Positions 24,847-33,896 of a stretch of 39,594 bases of DNA are shown piece by piece. Below the pieces are notes generated by a model. That model worked only from the letters and a program-made list of their open reading frames with translations. It ran no database searches and was not told where the DNA came from. The DNA is from Gammaproteobacteria bacterium (GTDB lineage: Bacteria; Pseudomonadota; Gammaproteobacteria; SZUA-140), in NCBI GenBank assembly GCA_015488555.1, contig WFNO01000077.1, positions 1 to 39,594 of the forward strand. The letters run 5' to 3'. A program made the translations under genes and the position numbers. Positions within the stretch are counted from its first letter, which is position 1; every line of letters begins with the position of its first letter.

Positions 24847-26127
24847 TCACAAGCGGGAGAACACCTGTTCGGCCGCGATCAGGGTGCGCTTGATCTCGTC
24901 CTGGCCGTGGGCGGACGAGACGAAGCAGGCCTCGTAGGCGGAAGGGGCCAGATAGACCCCTTCTTCCAGCATGCCATGGAAGAACCGGCGGAAGCGGTCG
25001 AGGTCGCACTGGCTGACCTGGGCATAATTGTGCACGGCCTCCTGTTCCGTGAAGAACAGGCCGAACATGCCGCCCACGCGGGTGGTGAGCAGGGGCACGT
25101 TGAAGGCCCGCGCCCGGGTGGCCAGGCCTTCGGCGATGCGCTGGGTGACCGCGCTCAGGTTTTCGTAGAAATCGGGCTTGCTCAACTCCTCCAGCGTGGC
25201 CAGGCCGGCCGCCATGGCCACGGGATTGCCCGACAGGGTGCCCGCCTGGTACACGGGGCCCAGTGGGGCGATCTTCTCCATGATCTCCTTGCGGCCGCCG
25301 AAGGCGCCCACCGGCAGGCCGCCGCCGATCACCTTGCCCAGGGTGGTGAGATCGGGGCGCACGCCGTAGCGCTGCTGGGCCCCGCCCAAGGCCACGCGAA
25401 AGCCGGTCATCACCTCGTCGAAGATGAGCACGCTGCCGTGCTCGTCGCAGAGCCTGCGCAGGCCGTCCAGGAAACCGGGCAGCGGTGGAATGCAGTTCAT
25501 GTTGCCGGCCACCGGTTCGACGATGATGCAGGCGATCTGGCTTCCTACCCGGGCGAAGACCTCTTCCACGCGCTCCAGGTCGTTGTAGGGCACGGTTATG
25601 GTGTGTTCCGCCAGGGCCACCGGCACGCCCGGGGAGGTGGGCACGCCCAGAGTCAGGGCCCCGGAGCCCGCCTTCACCAGCAGGGAATCGGAATGCCCGT
25701 GATAGCACCCCTCGAATTTGAGGATTTTGTCGCGACCGGTGTAGGCACGAGCCAGGCGAATGGCGCTCATGGTGGCCTCCGTGCCCGAATTGACCATGCG
25801 CACCATTTCGATGGAAGGCACCAGCTCGCAGATGCGCTCGGCCATGGCGATCTCGATTTCGGTGGGGGCGCCGTAGCCCAGGCCCTTGTCCACCGCTTCG
25901 TGTACCGCGGCCAGCACCCGGGGATGGGCGTGCCCCAGGATCATGGGCCCCCAGGAACCCACGTAGTCCACGTAACGTTTGCCGTCTGCGTCTTCCAGGT
26001 AGGCCCCTTCGGCCCGGCGGATGAAGACCGGTTCCCCGCCCACGCCATGGAAGGCGCGCACGGGGGAGTTGACGCCGCCGGGAATGTGGCGCTGGGCCCG
26101 GTGAAACAATTCTTGGGACAAGGTCAT
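24847..26127 (-). CDS. hemL: glutamate-1-semialdehyde 2,1-aminomutase
   Basis: Makes 5-aminolevulinate, the first tetrapyrrole precursor, from glutamate semialdehyde with PLP (C5 pathway). The 426-residue protein has the usual length. The PLP lysine is Lys265 in [33 protein letters not shown] (112-127) and [10 protein letters not shown] also fit. AGGAAA precedes the ATG. It follows thiE on the same strand after 226 bp in which I see no gene; thiD-thiE-hemL order is common in gammaproteobacteria such as Pseudomonas. The demand for haem in this genome is clear from the cytochromes nearby. Confidence 0.97.
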   Translation of the reverse strand: MTLSQELFHRAQRHIPGGVNSPVRAFHGVGGEPVFIRRAEGAYLEDADGKRYVDYVGSWGPMILGHAHPRVLAAVHEAVDKGLGYGAPTEIEIAMAERICELVPSIEMVRMVNSGTEATMSAIRLARAYTGRDKILKFEGCYHGHSDSLLVKAGSGALTLGVPTSPGVPVALAEHTITVPYNDLERVEEVFARVGSQIACIIVEPVAGNMNCIPPLPGFLDGLRRLCDEHGSVLIFDEVMTGFRVALGGAQQRYGVRPDLTTLGKVIGGGLPVGAFGGRKEIMEKIAPLGPVYQAGTLSGNPVAMAAGLATLEELSKPDFYENLSAVTQRIAEGLATRARAFNVPLLTTRVGGMFGLFFTEQEAVHNYAQVSQCDLDRFRRFFHGMLEEGVYLAPSAYEACFVSSAHGQDEIKRTLIAAEQVFSRL

Positions 26128-26353
26128 GATATTTCCTGTCTGATGATGGTTCTGTGGTGGATGATTTCCGTGCCGAGCTGTGCCCGTACCCTCCTGTTTT
26201 CATTCCCAGCCATCCTTGGACGGGTACGTACCCGGGAGGCACGGTGCGTTCGTTGTTGTCGTTGTCGGAACGTCGCTGCACGCACGGTGTTTGCCTCCAG
26301 TGGCACGCCCACGACTCTTTAACCTTGAGGCCTGAATCCCTTCTGGTATTCCT

Positions 26354-26968
26354 TCAGGCAAACAGGGCGGCGAAACGGCGGGCCGCGGCCGCGATATCAT
26401 CCGCCTCGAAGAGGGCCTGGATGACGGCCAGGGCCTGGGCACCGTGTTCGACCAGGATGCGGCCCCGATCGGGCGTCAGGCCACCGATGGCAACCACCGG
26501 AATCTTAAGCGCATTCCGGGCCTGTTGCAAAAGTTCCGGCGCCGCGCGCCGGGCATGGGGTTTGCTGGTGGAGGGGAAGAAACTGCCGAAGGCCACGTAA
26601 TCGGCGCCCAGCTCCTGGGCCGCCCGCGCCCTGGCCAGGTCGTCGTAGCAGGAGACACCGATCATGGCCCGCTGTCCGAGCAGGCGCCGGGCGTAGGTGA
26701 CGTCCGGATCGTCCTGGCCCAGATGTACGCCATCCGCCTCCAGCTCGGCGGCGAGTCGCGGATCGTCGTTGACGATCAGCGGGATGCGCAGGCGGCGGCA
26801 GAGCACGGCCAGGGCCTGTGCCTGGTGACGGCGTTCATCGGGCGTTCCCCGTTTGTTGCGATATTGCACCAGGGACGCCCCGCCTTCCACGGCCGCGGCC
26901 ACCGCCGCCAGCAGCTCGGCGGTGGGCCATTCGGGGGTGATGGCATAGAGTCCGGAGATGGGTTTCAC
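26354..26968 (-). CDS. thiE: thiamine-phosphate synthase
   Basis: Joins hydroxymethylpyrimidine diphosphate and thiazole phosphate to thiamine phosphate. The 204-residue TIM-barrel protein shows LYAITP at the N-terminus, SLVQYRNKR, PLIVNDDPRLA, GVHLGQDD, GADYVAFGSFFPS and VVAIGGL, the usual series of substrate and phosphate sites. The start is GTG 26968, overlapping the thiD stop (GTGA), so translation is coupled. Confidence 0.95.
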   Translation of the reverse strand: MKPISGLYAITPEWPTAELLAAVAAAVEGGASLVQYRNKRGTPDERRHQAQALAVLCRRLRIPLIVNDDPRLAAELEADGVHLGQDDPDVTYARRLLGQRAMIGVSCYDDLARARAAQELGADYVAFGSFFPSTSKPHARRAAPELLQQARNALKIPVVAIGGLTPDRGRILVEHGAQALAVIQALFEADDIAAAARRFAALFA

Positions 26969-27849
26969 GAGTGCGACCGTCTGTCCGTGGCCACACCTGC
27001 GGGGGCTTCGTCGTCCAGTCCCTGGTCGTACAGGGCCCAGAAGAGCCGGTTGGGGACATGCTGGCCCATGCCCACCCGGTACCCCTGTTTGAGGGTCTCC
27101 CAGGTGTACTCCTGGGCCTCCTGGATGGCCGTGAGGGGTTCCATGCCGTGGGCCAGGAGTCCGGCGATGGCCGCCGCCAGGGTGCAGCCGGAACCGTGAT
27201 AGGTGTGGGGCAGCCGCTCCCACTGGAAGACGTCCAGCAGGCGCCGGTTGCCGTACAGGCGGTTGGTGACCGCGGGCGTGGGTTCGTGGCTGCCGGTGAT
27301 GAGCACGTATTCGCAACCGGCGTCCATGAGTTCCTGGGCGCAGGCGTCCAGGTCGTCGGCCTCCGGCGCCAGCAGGCGTGCTTCCACACTGTTGGGGGTG
27401 AGCACCGTGGCGTAGGGAAAGAGCAGGGTGCGCATGGCCTCCACCACCGCCTCGTCAGCGAGCCGGGCACCGCCACCGGCCTGCAGCACGGTGTCCAGTA
27501 CCAGGGGCACGTCGGGGTAATCCTGGAGAATGGTGTGCAGGGCTTCCACCGTGGCCACACTGCCCAGCAGACCCACCTTGAATACGGCCACGTCCATGTC
27601 CTCTAGTACAGCACGCGCCTGCTCGATGAACAGCACGGTATCCACGGGGGACACTTCCAGGATGTTGCGCGTGTCCTGTACGGTGAGCGCCGTAATCACG
27701 GGTGCGGCATGGCAACCCATGCTGCCCAGGGCCTCCACGTCGGCTTGTACGCCGGCTCCTCCGGTGGGATCGTGGCCGGCGAAAGCCATGACCACCGGGA
27801 TGGGCGGCGACAAGGGGGACGAGTCCTGCGGGCGAGCAGTCATGGACAT
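26965..27849 (-). CDS. thiD: hydroxymethylpyrimidine/phosphomethylpyrimidine kinase
   Basis: Phosphorylates the pyrimidine precursor of thiamine twice. The 294-residue ribokinase-fold protein has GHDPTGGAGVQAD near residues 25-37, VLTPNSVEA, and the anion-hole HGSGCTLAAAIAG motif with the catalytic Cys/Asp-region variant typical of ThiD. The C-terminus has some 30 residues beyond the usual end (WALYDQGLDDEAPAGVATDRR). ATG 27849 or 27843 (MTARPQ) are both possible. I looked for a TPP riboswitch upstream and did not see one. It is divergent from rubredoxin. Confidence 0.93.
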   Translation of the reverse strand: MSMTARPQDSSPLSPPIPVVMAFAGHDPTGGAGVQADVEALGSMGCHAAPVITALTVQDTRNILEVSPVDTVLFIEQARAVLEDMDVAVFKVGLLGSVATVEALHTILQDYPDVPLVLDTVLQAGGGARLADEAVVEAMRTLLFPYATVLTPNSVEARLLAPEADDLDACAQELMDAGCEYVLITGSHEPTPAVTNRLYGNRRLLDVFQWERLPHTYHGSGCTLAAAIAGLLAHGMEPLTAIQEAQEYTWETLKQGYRVGMGQHVPNRLFWALYDQGLDDEAPAGVATDRRSHS

Positions 27850-27984
27850 GGTAGTGTCATGCTGGTCACCATTCTATCACTGGTACACGGCTGCGTGTTG
27901 CAGGCATGCATGGCGGGCCATGGCAGATGGCTATGAAAACGGTAGAATGAGGCCCTTCGAGTCAGCGGCAGGAGAACATCTTCC

Positions 27985-28158
27985 ATGAATCAGGAGTACA
28001 AGCGTTACATCTGTGTGGTGTGTGGTTATATCTATGACGAGGCCCAGGGGTGTCCCGAAGAAGGCATTCCGCCCGGAACCCGATGGGAGGATGTGCCGGA
28101 GACCTGGGTCTGTCCCGAGTGCGGGGCCGGAAAGGGTGACTTTCAGTTGCTGACCTGA
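27985..28158 (+). CDS. rubredoxin
   Basis: A 57-residue one-iron electron carrier, [20 protein letters not shown] at the start. The iron is bound by Cys10/Cys13 (CVVC) and Cys43/Cys46 (CPEC), and the conserved [16 protein letters not shown] and GKGDF are present. AGGAGA lies upstream of the ATG. It stands alone, divergent from thiD, and ends near a two-way terminator shared with the cytochrome gene. Its partner enzyme is not in the window; rubredoxins serve alkane hydroxylation, oxidative-stress defence or electron transfer to oxidases. Confidence 0.97.
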   Translation: MNQEYKRYICVVCGYIYDEAQGCPEEGIPPGTRWEDVPETWVCPECGAGKGDFQLLT

Positions 28159-28213
28159 ATTGTTTCCAACTCGTATCCGGCGCCAGCCGCCGGGTGCCTA
28201 ACAGCTAAAAGAA

Positions 28214-28238
28214 GAAAGCCGGCCCAAGGCCGGCTTTC
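28214..28238. terminator. two-way terminator between rubredoxin and cytochrome c
   Basis: GAAAGCCGGCC (28214-28224) and GGCCGGCTTTC (28228-28238) pair perfectly over a CAA loop. On the minus strand a T-rich run (TTCTTTTAG) follows the stem; on the plus strand the A run precedes it. It sits between convergent genes and could end both. Confidence 0.8.
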
Positions 28239-28261
28239 CGTTCCACACTATGCCAGATGCG

Positions 28262-28603
28262 TTATTGCGCCAGACTGAGGACGAAGTCCACCAGCTTTTC
28301 GATATCGGCATCTGCCACACGCGGCGAGTAAGGAGGCATGGGTACACCGCCGGTTACTTCTGTCCAATTCCCCTTGCCGCCGGCTTTCACTGCGTTGATC
28401 AGACGCTCCTTGGCGCCAGCGTCACCTTTATACTTCTTAGCTACATCCGCCCAGGCGGGCCCCACTACTTTCTTGTCGATGGCGTGGCATGCGGTGCAGC
28501 CACCCTTCTTGGCCAGTTCGGGCATTTCGGCAGCGGCGGCCTGGCCGGCGGTACCCAGCATGAATACTGCAGCAGCAGTTACACTCAACCAACGTGCTTT
28601 CAT
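28262..28603 (-). CDS. class I cytochrome c (c551/c5-like)
   Basis: A 113-residue exported monohaem cytochrome. The signal peptide ends near AAAAE (25), the haem motif is CTACH (36-40) and Met89 in VPMPPYS is the likely axial ligand. The GPAWADVAKKYKGD and GGKGNW segments are typical of the c551 family. Such proteins carry electrons in the periplasm, here possibly to NirK or a terminal oxidase. It has an AAGGAGGG ribosome binding site and a strong promoter ~170 nt upstream. Confidence 0.93.
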   Translation of the reverse strand: MKARWLSVTAAAVFMLGTAGQAAAAEMPELAKKGGCTACHAIDKKVVGPAWADVAKKYKGDAGAKERLINAVKAGGKGNWTEVTGGVPMPPYSPRVADADIEKLVDFVLSLAQ

Positions 28604-28776
28604 ATTTCCCTCCTTAAGGATTTATCGTTAGTTGTTAGAGAGGTCGCAGTTCCCTCCCTACGCCTGTCGTCTGCGACACTTTCTCGAGAAAGGCCGATAA
28701 CTTCAGCGTGGGCAACTTCGGGTAACTTCAGAGTGTTGTTCTAAAAAATTTCCTCTGTTCCCAGCGGGAGTGCTAG
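28604..28776 (-). other. long leader of the cytochrome c gene with palindrome and direct repeats
   Basis: Downstream of the promoter the leader holds a perfect 14-bp palindrome CTTTCTCGAGAAAG (28679-28692) and two near-identical 13-mers on the plus strand, TAACTTCAGCGTG (28698-28710) and TAACTTCAGAGTG (28723-28735), 25 bp apart. These could be operator or mRNA structure; no known motif was recognised. Confidence 0.5.
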
Positions 28777-28805
28777 ATTATCCGTAGTCTTCTCAAAGGT
28801 GTCAA
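28777..28805 (-). promoter_or_regulatory. strong sigma70 promoter of the cytochrome c gene
   Basis: On the minus strand TTGACA (plus 28800-28805) is followed after exactly 17 bp by GATAAT (plus 28777-28782). The start site would be near 28770. This is among the best sigma70 matches I found in the window. Confidence 0.7.
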
Positions 28806-29025
28806 GCGGCGGTCAGATTCTGAGGCGGGGAATGAAATCGATAGAAAAATCAAATCATTGCGAATTTTTATATATTTGGAATCGACGTGTTGTGAGACAG
28901 CGGCGGAAGTTTGGTCGCGAGCTGGCCCGCTGCACTCGCATCAAGGACCGCGAGCGCCTGTCGTTCAGGGCAAGCCCCCGCAAAGCGGATGGAAGTGCAG
29001 AGGTTGTGCGGGGAACATCGTGAGA

Positions 29026-29256
29026 TTATCGACGGAAACGACCGCCGTTGCGACGATGCGCGGCACGGTTGAGATGCACTTCCAGATCCAGGCGATTCCA
29101 ATCCGCGAGGGAAAGGATGCGTCTCTCGCCATTGAGGAATTCGATAACCACAGTGGTCAATCGTCCCCTATGATAAGCCAAGGCCCAGACCTTGATGAGC
29201 TGGCCGGTCATGTTCATGTACCAATTGCCGACTTCTGGTTCTATATTCTGCGCCAT
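29026..29256 (-). CDS. small conserved protein of unknown function
   Basis: A 76-residue soluble protein, beginning MAQNIEPEVGNWYMN and continuing through GQLIKVWALAY, VVIEFLNGERRILSL and DWNRLDLEVHLN. It resembles short proteobacterial proteins of the DUF6763 type, but that is a weak assignment. The C-terminus (NRAAHRRNGGRFRR) is basic. The frame is open to an earlier ATG at 29307, but a promoter at 29313-29318 would start transcription near 29306, so ATG 29256 is the real start. The 220 bp beyond its stop, up to the cytochrome promoter, hold nothing recognisable. Confidence 0.65.
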   Translation of the reverse strand: MAQNIEPEVGNWYMNMTGQLIKVWALAYHRGRLTTVVIEFLNGERRILSLADWNRLDLEVHLNRAAHRRNGGRFRR

Positions 29257-29312
29257 GACTTTCCGCCCCCTGCTGTGGCTGTCACCGGCTTTTTCATGCA
29301 AAGCCAAAATCC

Positions 29313-29321
29313 ATTATACCA
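29313..29321 (-). promoter_or_regulatory. extended -10 promoter for the small gene at 29256
   Basis: TGGTATAAT on the minus strand is a perfect extended -10 element; the -35 region is poor (TACTCA at 17 bp), as extended -10 promoters allow. The predicted start near 29306 decides the start codon of the next gene. Confidence 0.5.
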
Positions 29322-29418
29322 GGGCCGAATGGTCGTGAGTAGCAAAGACATGCACTCCCTGATGATGCTAGGACGGAGTTTCTCGAGTTTTTTGTAATAG
29401 CCACAGGGTTTTGGCAGT

Positions 29419-30135
29419 TTACCCGCACTTGGATTCCCCGCAGTTCAGACAAGTGAGGCAGCCGTCCATCTGGATCATGGCCTTGGTCTGGCACTTGGTG
29501 CAGAGTTCTGCACCCGGCGGAAAGTCAGCCGGGGTATCATCGCCGTCCTGCGCTTGCATCGAGGCCTCGGGCGAGGGTGCGGCGGAAGTGCGGCCGGCCG
29601 CCTCGAATTTCTGCCGTTTCTGGGCCACGAAGCGCTGTTGGTGGGGATCCAGGCCTTCCTCTTGTAGCAGGCCGATGGTCTTCAGGTGATGTTCGATCAC
29701 GTCACCGATCTCGGCCACCAGTGAAGGCATGAACTTGCCGCCTTTCTTGAAATAGCCGCCGCGGGGGTCGAACACCGAACGCAGCTCTTCCACCAGGAAG
29801 GTGATGTCCCCCCCTTTGCGAAATACCGCGGAAATGATGCGGGTGAGCGCCACGATCCACTGGAAGTGGTCCATGTTCTTGGAGTTGATGAAGATCTCGA
29901 AGGGACGGCGCAATTCGTGCTCGGTGCCCGGATTGAGGACGATGTCGTTGATGGTCACGTACAGGGCGTGCTCGCTCAGGGGGGTCTTGACCTTGTAGGT
30001 GGAGCCCAGAAGCATGTCCGGGCGCTCCAGTTTCTCGTGCATCTGGATGATGTCGGCACCGCGTGCCGCCGGCGCCTGCGGCTCGTCCTTGACGACCTGG
30101 TACTTGACGATCTTCTGGTCGATCTTGATGGTCAT
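29419..30135 (-). CDS. nrdJb: class II ribonucleotide reductase accessory subunit NrdJb
   Basis: The separate C-terminal half of a B12-dependent ribonucleotide reductase, as in Pseudomonas aeruginosa. The 238-residue protein has the TSCPD-like domain (LSEHALYVTINDIVLNPG, NMDHFQWIVALTRIISAV, FKKGGKFMPSLVAEIGD) and a cysteine-rich tail CTKCQTKAMIQMDGCLTCLN with more Cys to the end (CGESKCG), a zinc site and likely carrier of the cysteines that reset the active site. It starts behind AGGAGA, 20 bp after nrdJa, so both are made from one mRNA. Confidence 0.88.
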   Translation of the reverse strand: MTIKIDQKIVKYQVVKDEPQAPAARGADIIQMHEKLERPDMLLGSTYKVKTPLSEHALYVTINDIVLNPGTEHELRRPFEIFINSKNMDHFQWIVALTRIISAVFRKGGDITFLVEELRSVFDPRGGYFKKGGKFMPSLVAEIGDVIEHHLKTIGLLQEEGLDPHQQRFVAQKRQKFEAAGRTSAAPSPEASMQAQDGDDTPADFPPGAELCTKCQTKAMIQMDGCLTCLNCGESKCG

Positions 30136-30155
30136 GGTTCTCTCCTGATGCGGTT

Positions 30156-32309
30156 TCAGTGTTTGCCGTAATAGCCTTCCTTGAGGGCGTCGTAGAGATT
30201 GGCGGCTGTGTGGGTCTCGCCGTCGTATTCGATCTCTTCGTTGCCTTTGGCCTCCACCACGCTGCCGTCTTCGAGGACGAAGCGGTAGGTGGTGTTGGCG
30301 AGATCCTTCTCCTTCACCAGCACCCCCTGGAAGGCCTCGGGGTTGAAACGAAAGGTGGTGCAGCCCTTGAGGCCCTGTTCGTAGGCATAGAGGTAGATGT
30401 CCTTGAAATCCTCGTAGTCGTAGTCGCTGGGCACGTTGGCGGTCTTGGAGATGGAGGAGTCCACCCAGCGCTGGGCGGCTGCCTGGATGTCCACGTGTTC
30501 CTTGGGCGTGATGTCTTCGGCGGTGATGAAATAGTCGGGCAGCCGCCATGCCTCGTCCTCGGCGTCCGGCATGGCCTGGGGATTGACCAGATGCCGGTAG
30601 GCGAGCAGCTCGTAGGAATAGACGTCCATCTTCTCCTTGGTCTTCTTGCCCTCGCGGATGACATTGCGGAAATAATGATGCGCGAAGCTGGGCTCGATGC
30701 CGTTGCTGGCGTTGTTGGCCAGGGACAGGGAGATGGTGCCGGTGGGGGCGATGGAGGTGTGGTGGGTGAAACGCGCCCCCACCAGGGCCAATTCATTCAC
30801 CAGTTCCGGGGCCACCTCCGCCAACCGCTGCATGTAGCGGCTGTACTTGGCGTGCAGCACCTTGCCCTTGACCACGTCGCCCACCTTGTAGCCGTCGCGG
30901 ACCATTTCCGGGCGCTTGCGCAACATCTCCTCGGTGACCGTGAAGTGCTGTTCCAGCAGGGGAGCAGGGCCCTTCTCGCGCGCCAGCTCCAGGGCCGTTT
31001 CCCAGCCCACCAGGGCCATCTCCCGGGTCACTCGTTCGGTGAAGGCCAGGGAGTCGGGGTCCCCGTATTTCATGCGCAGCATGGTGAGCGTGGAGCCCAG
31101 TCCCAGATAACCCATGCCGTGGCGACGCTTGCTCAGGATCTCGCGGCGCTGCGGTCCCAGGGGCAGACCGTTGATCTCCACCACGTTGTCCAGCATGCGC
31201 GTGAAGATGGCCACCACCTTGCGGTACTCGTCCCAGTCGAAGTGGGCCTGATCGGTGAAGGGATCGCGCACGAAGCGGGTGAGGTTGACCGAACCCAGCA
31301 GGCAAGAGCCGTAGGGCGGCAGGGGTTGCTCGCCGCAGGGGTTGGTGGCGCGGATGTTCTCGCAGAACCAGTTGTTGTTCATCTCGTTGACCTTGTCGAT
31401 GAGGATGAAGCCCGGTTCCGCGTAGTCGTAGGTGGAGGACATGATGAGGTCCCACAGGCGCCGCGCGCGCAGGGTGCGGCTGATGCGGCAGGCCACCAGG
31501 CCCGCGCCGTTGGTGATGTAGCCCTCCTGGATAGGCCATTCGCGCCAGATGATCCGTTCCGGATCGTTGAGATCGAGGCCTTCTTCCTCCACCTCCCGGC
31601 GGGTGACGGGGAAGGAGAGATGCCAAGGGCGGTCTCGCTTCACCGCTTCCATGAATTCCTCGGTGATGAGCAACGACAGATTGAACTGGCGCAGGCGGCC
31701 GTCTTCCCGCTTGGCGCGGATGAAGTCCAGCACGTCGGGGTGACCGATGTCGAAGGTACCCATCTGGGCGCCGCGCCGGCCGCCGGCCGAGGAGACGGTG
31801 AAACACATCTTGTCGTAGATGTCCATGAAGGACAGGGGTCCGGAGGTGTAGGCCCCGGCCCCCGAGACGTACCCGCCCCGCGGCCGCAGGGTGGAGAATT
31901 CATAACCGATGCCGCATCCGGCCTTCAGGGTCAGGCCCGCCTCGTGCACCTTGCGCAGGATGTCGTCCATGGAGTCCTGGATGGTGCCGGAGACGGTGCA
32001 GTTGATGGTGGATGTGGCCGGCTTGTGTTCTTGGGCCCCGGCATTGGAGGTGATGCGCCCGGCGGGAATGGCGCCGTGGCGCAGGGCCCACAGGAATTGC
32101 GCGTACCAGTGTTCCCGCAATTCCGGCGTGGCCTCCACCTCGGCCAGGGCACGGGCCACGCGCTTGTAGGTGTCGTCGATGGTCTGGTCGATGCAACGGC
32201 CGTCCCGGCTCTTCAGGCGGTATTTCTTGTCCCAGATGTCCAGGGATGCGGCTTGCAGGGGGATCTCGGGGCTGTGGTCGGATACGAGGCGCAATTGTGC
32301 GGATTCCAT
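30156..32309 (-). CDS. nrdJa: class II adenosylcobalamin-dependent ribonucleotide reductase NrdJa
   Basis: Reduces ribonucleotides to deoxyribonucleotides with adenosylcobalamin. The 717-residue catalytic subunit shows TSTINCTVSGTI with the N-terminal active-site Cys, SSAGGRRGAQMGTFDIGHP, the radical-cysteine segment NPCGEQPLPPYGSC, and PTGTISLSLANNASNGIEP. The class II enzyme works with or without oxygen. ATG 32309 (MESAQLRLVSDHS) is chosen because the family starts there and GAGGAGA lies upstream; the extra 48 codons back to 32453 would pass the promoter and NrdR box. The tail is completed by NrdJb. Confidence 0.95.
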   Translation of the reverse strand: MESAQLRLVSDHSPEIPLQAASLDIWDKKYRLKSRDGRCIDQTIDDTYKRVARALAEVEATPELREHWYAQFLWALRHGAIPAGRITSNAGAQEHKPATSTINCTVSGTIQDSMDDILRKVHEAGLTLKAGCGIGYEFSTLRPRGGYVSGAGAYTSGPLSFMDIYDKMCFTVSSAGGRRGAQMGTFDIGHPDVLDFIRAKREDGRLRQFNLSLLITEEFMEAVKRDRPWHLSFPVTRREVEEEGLDLNDPERIIWREWPIQEGYITNGAGLVACRISRTLRARRLWDLIMSSTYDYAEPGFILIDKVNEMNNNWFCENIRATNPCGEQPLPPYGSCLLGSVNLTRFVRDPFTDQAHFDWDEYRKVVAIFTRMLDNVVEINGLPLGPQRREILSKRRHGMGYLGLGSTLTMLRMKYGDPDSLAFTERVTREMALVGWETALELAREKGPAPLLEQHFTVTEEMLRKRPEMVRDGYKVGDVVKGKVLHAKYSRYMQRLAEVAPELVNELALVGARFTHHTSIAPTGTISLSLANNASNGIEPSFAHHYFRNVIREGKKTKEKMDVYSYELLAYRHLVNPQAMPDAEDEAWRLPDYFITAEDITPKEHVDIQAAAQRWVDSSISKTANVPSDYDYEDFKDIYLYAYEQGLKGCTTFRFNPEAFQGVLVKEKDLANTTYRFVLEDGSVVEAKGNEEIEYDGETHTAANLYDALKEGYYGKH

Positions 32310-32385
32310 GGTATGCAGGTCTCCTCGCTGCTGGTGTTCGTGTTCTGGTCGGAGAATGAAGACCCGGCGCGCGGCCGGGTTGGAA

Positions 32386-32401
32386 ACCCAATATCTTGTG
32401 T
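32386..32401 (-). promoter_or_regulatory. NrdR box before nrdJa
   Basis: The minus-strand sequence ACACAAGATATTGGGT matches the NrdR box consensus (ACACAATATATTGTGT) at 14 of 16 positions. NrdR represses ribonucleotide reductase genes. It lies just past the predicted start site (near 32404). NrdR usually binds two boxes about 31 bp apart; I saw no good second one. Confidence 0.55.
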
Positions 32402-32410
32402 GTGGGCTAA

Positions 32411-32440
32411 AGCGTAGGACGGCCGGCGGAGGCTTGTCAA
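32411..32440 (-). promoter_or_regulatory. promoter of nrdJa-nrdJb
   Basis: A perfect TTGACA (plus 32435-32440) is followed after 18 bp by TACGCT (plus 32411-32416, 3 of 6). The start site near 32404 abuts the NrdR box. Confidence 0.45.
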
Positions 32441-32562
32441 CCGCTTTCACCAAGCGTGTATCGGAACGGCGGAAATTTACAAATAACTGTTTTCAATGAG
32501 GAATTTTTTGAAGCAGGTTTCGTGCCCGATGGATTTTTGCCAAGGAATACAGGCACTCAGCA

Positions 32563-32593
32563 AAAAGGCGCGACCACAACATCTTGTGGTCGC
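32563..32593 (-). terminator. rho-independent terminator of sat
   Basis: On the minus strand GCGACCACAA pairs perfectly with TTGTGGTCGC (plus 32570-32579 and 32584-32593) over a 4-nt loop, followed by GCCTTTTTGC. It lies 45 nt after the sat stop codon. Together with the promoter and NrdR box it accounts for most of the 328-bp gap before nrdJa; no gene was seen there. Confidence 0.85.
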
Positions 32594-32637
32594 AGAGAAG
32601 GCGATCCGTGCCCCCGGAGATCCCGGCATTGTGGATT

Positions 32638-33819
32638 TCACGAGGACGGGGGCTGGGAGGCGTAGTGGCGGCGCAGGATCTCCAGTACCTCGGGCCGGCT
32701 GAATTCCGGTGGCACTTCCTCGCCGGCGGCCAGGGCCTGGCGCAGCTTGGTGCCCGAGAGCAACAGGCGGTCGCTGCCTTCGTGGGGGCAGGTGCGCATG
32801 GAGGCCATGCCGTGGCACTTGTAGCACCAGAAGGTCCAGTCGATCTTCAGCGGTTTGGTTTCCAGCGCATCCTGGGGAATCTCGTCGAAGATGTGCTGGG
32901 CATCGAAGGGGCCGTAGTAGTCGCCCACCCCGGCGTGGTCGCGCCCCACGATGAGGTGGGAACAGCCATAGTTCTGGCGGAACAGGGCGTGCAGCAGCGC
33001 CTCGCGCGGCCCGGCATAGCGCATGTCCAGGGGATAGCCCGCATGGACCACGGTATCCGGTACGAAATAGTGCTCGATCAGGGTCTCGATGGCGGCACTG
33101 CGCACTTCGGCAGGGATGTCGCCGGGTTTGAGCTTGCCCAGCAGGGAATGTACGAGCACCCCGTCGCAGATCTCGATGGCGATCTTGACCAGGTATTCGT
33201 GGGAGCGGTGCATGGGGTTGCGGGTCTGGAAGGCCGCCACTGTGGACCAGCCCTTGAGTTCGAACAGGGCGCGGGTCTGGGCCGGGGTCAGGTAGATGCC
33301 GGGGAAGCGATCGGCGAAATCGCCCTGGGAGAGTACCTTCACCGGCCCGGCCAGGTTCACCTCGCCCTGTTCCAGCACCATCTTCACCCCGGGATGGGCG
33401 GGATCCACGGTCTTGTACACCATCATGCACTCGTGTTCCTTGTCGATGGTGTATTTCTCCGTCACCTGCATGGTGGCCATGAGTTCCCCACTGTCCGGAT
33501 GGGCCAGCGCGACGTGGCTGCCCAGGCGGATGGTGTCCGCGGTGTCCCGGTCCGTGGACAGGGTGATGGGGATGGGCCAGAACAGGCCGTTGGCCATCTT
33601 GAAACCGTCGCAGACCCCCTCCCAGTCGGCCCGGGTCATGAAGCCCTCCAGGGGGGTGAAGCCGCCGATGCCCATCATGATGAGGTCCCCCGCCTCGCGG
33701 GACGAGAGGGTGATGCGGCGCAGGCTGCGGGCGCGGGTCCGTTCCTCCTCCAGGGCCTCGCCTTCCAGCAGCAAAGGCTTCAAAGATTCCCCACCATGGG
33801 GTCTGACCAGTTTGGACAT
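32638..33819 (-). CDS. sat: ATP sulfurylase (sulfate adenylyltransferase), Sat type
   Basis: Interconverts ATP + sulfate with adenylylsulfate (APS) + PPi. The 393-residue single-chain Sat is the form used by sulfur oxidisers to make ATP from APS and PPi, and by sulfate reducers in reverse. The catalytic [13 protein letters not shown] and GRDHAGVG are present, and the Cys pair plus Cys/His in [18 protein letters not shown] may bind zinc, as in many dissimilatory Sat proteins. ATG 33819 ([10 protein letters not shown]) is placed by GGAGGAAAAG; an ATG ten codons earlier is possible. No cysC, cysH or aprAB lies in the window. Its companions are other PPi enzymes. Confidence 0.93.
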   Translation of the reverse strand: MSKLVRPHGGESLKPLLLEGEALEEERTRARSLRRITLSSREAGDLIMMGIGGFTPLEGFMTRADWEGVCDGFKMANGLFWPIPITLSTDRDTADTIRLGSHVALAHPDSGELMATMQVTEKYTIDKEHECMMVYKTVDPAHPGVKMVLEQGEVNLAGPVKVLSQGDFADRFPGIYLTPAQTRALFELKGWSTVAAFQTRNPMHRSHEYLVKIAIEICDGVLVHSLLGKLKPGDIPAEVRSAAIETLIEHYFVPDTVVHAGYPLDMRYAGPREALLHALFRQNYGCSHLIVGRDHAGVGDYYGPFDAQHIFDEIPQDALETKPLKIDWTFWCYKCHGMASMRTCPHEGSDRLLLSGTKLRQALAAGEEVPPEFSRPEVLEILRRHYASQPPSS

Positions 33820-33896
33820 GGGCTTTTCCTCCGGACCGGGCTTTTTCATTATCTATGAGGGAGCGCGTATGGTAGCAAAAACGGGCACGGCGGGGA

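Noticed and set aside
24824-26281. 485-codon minus-strand frame overlapping hemL
   Set aside because: Same strand but another frame of hemL; the product is low-complexity Arg/Gly/Pro sequence.
27850-27984. TPP riboswitch before thiD
   Set aside because: The conserved CTGAGA and associated core elements of the THI box are not present, and the 135-bp gap is shared with the rubredoxin promoter.
30159-32417. 752-codon plus-strand open frame opposite nrdJa
   Set aside because: An antisense shadow of a high-GC gene; no recognisable domain, while the opposite strand encodes a complete ribonucleotide reductase subunit.
32310-32453. Cobalamin riboswitch before the B12-dependent ribonucleotide reductase
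   Set aside because: No B12-box-like element or suitable leader length was seen; the site is occupied by a promoter and an NrdR box.
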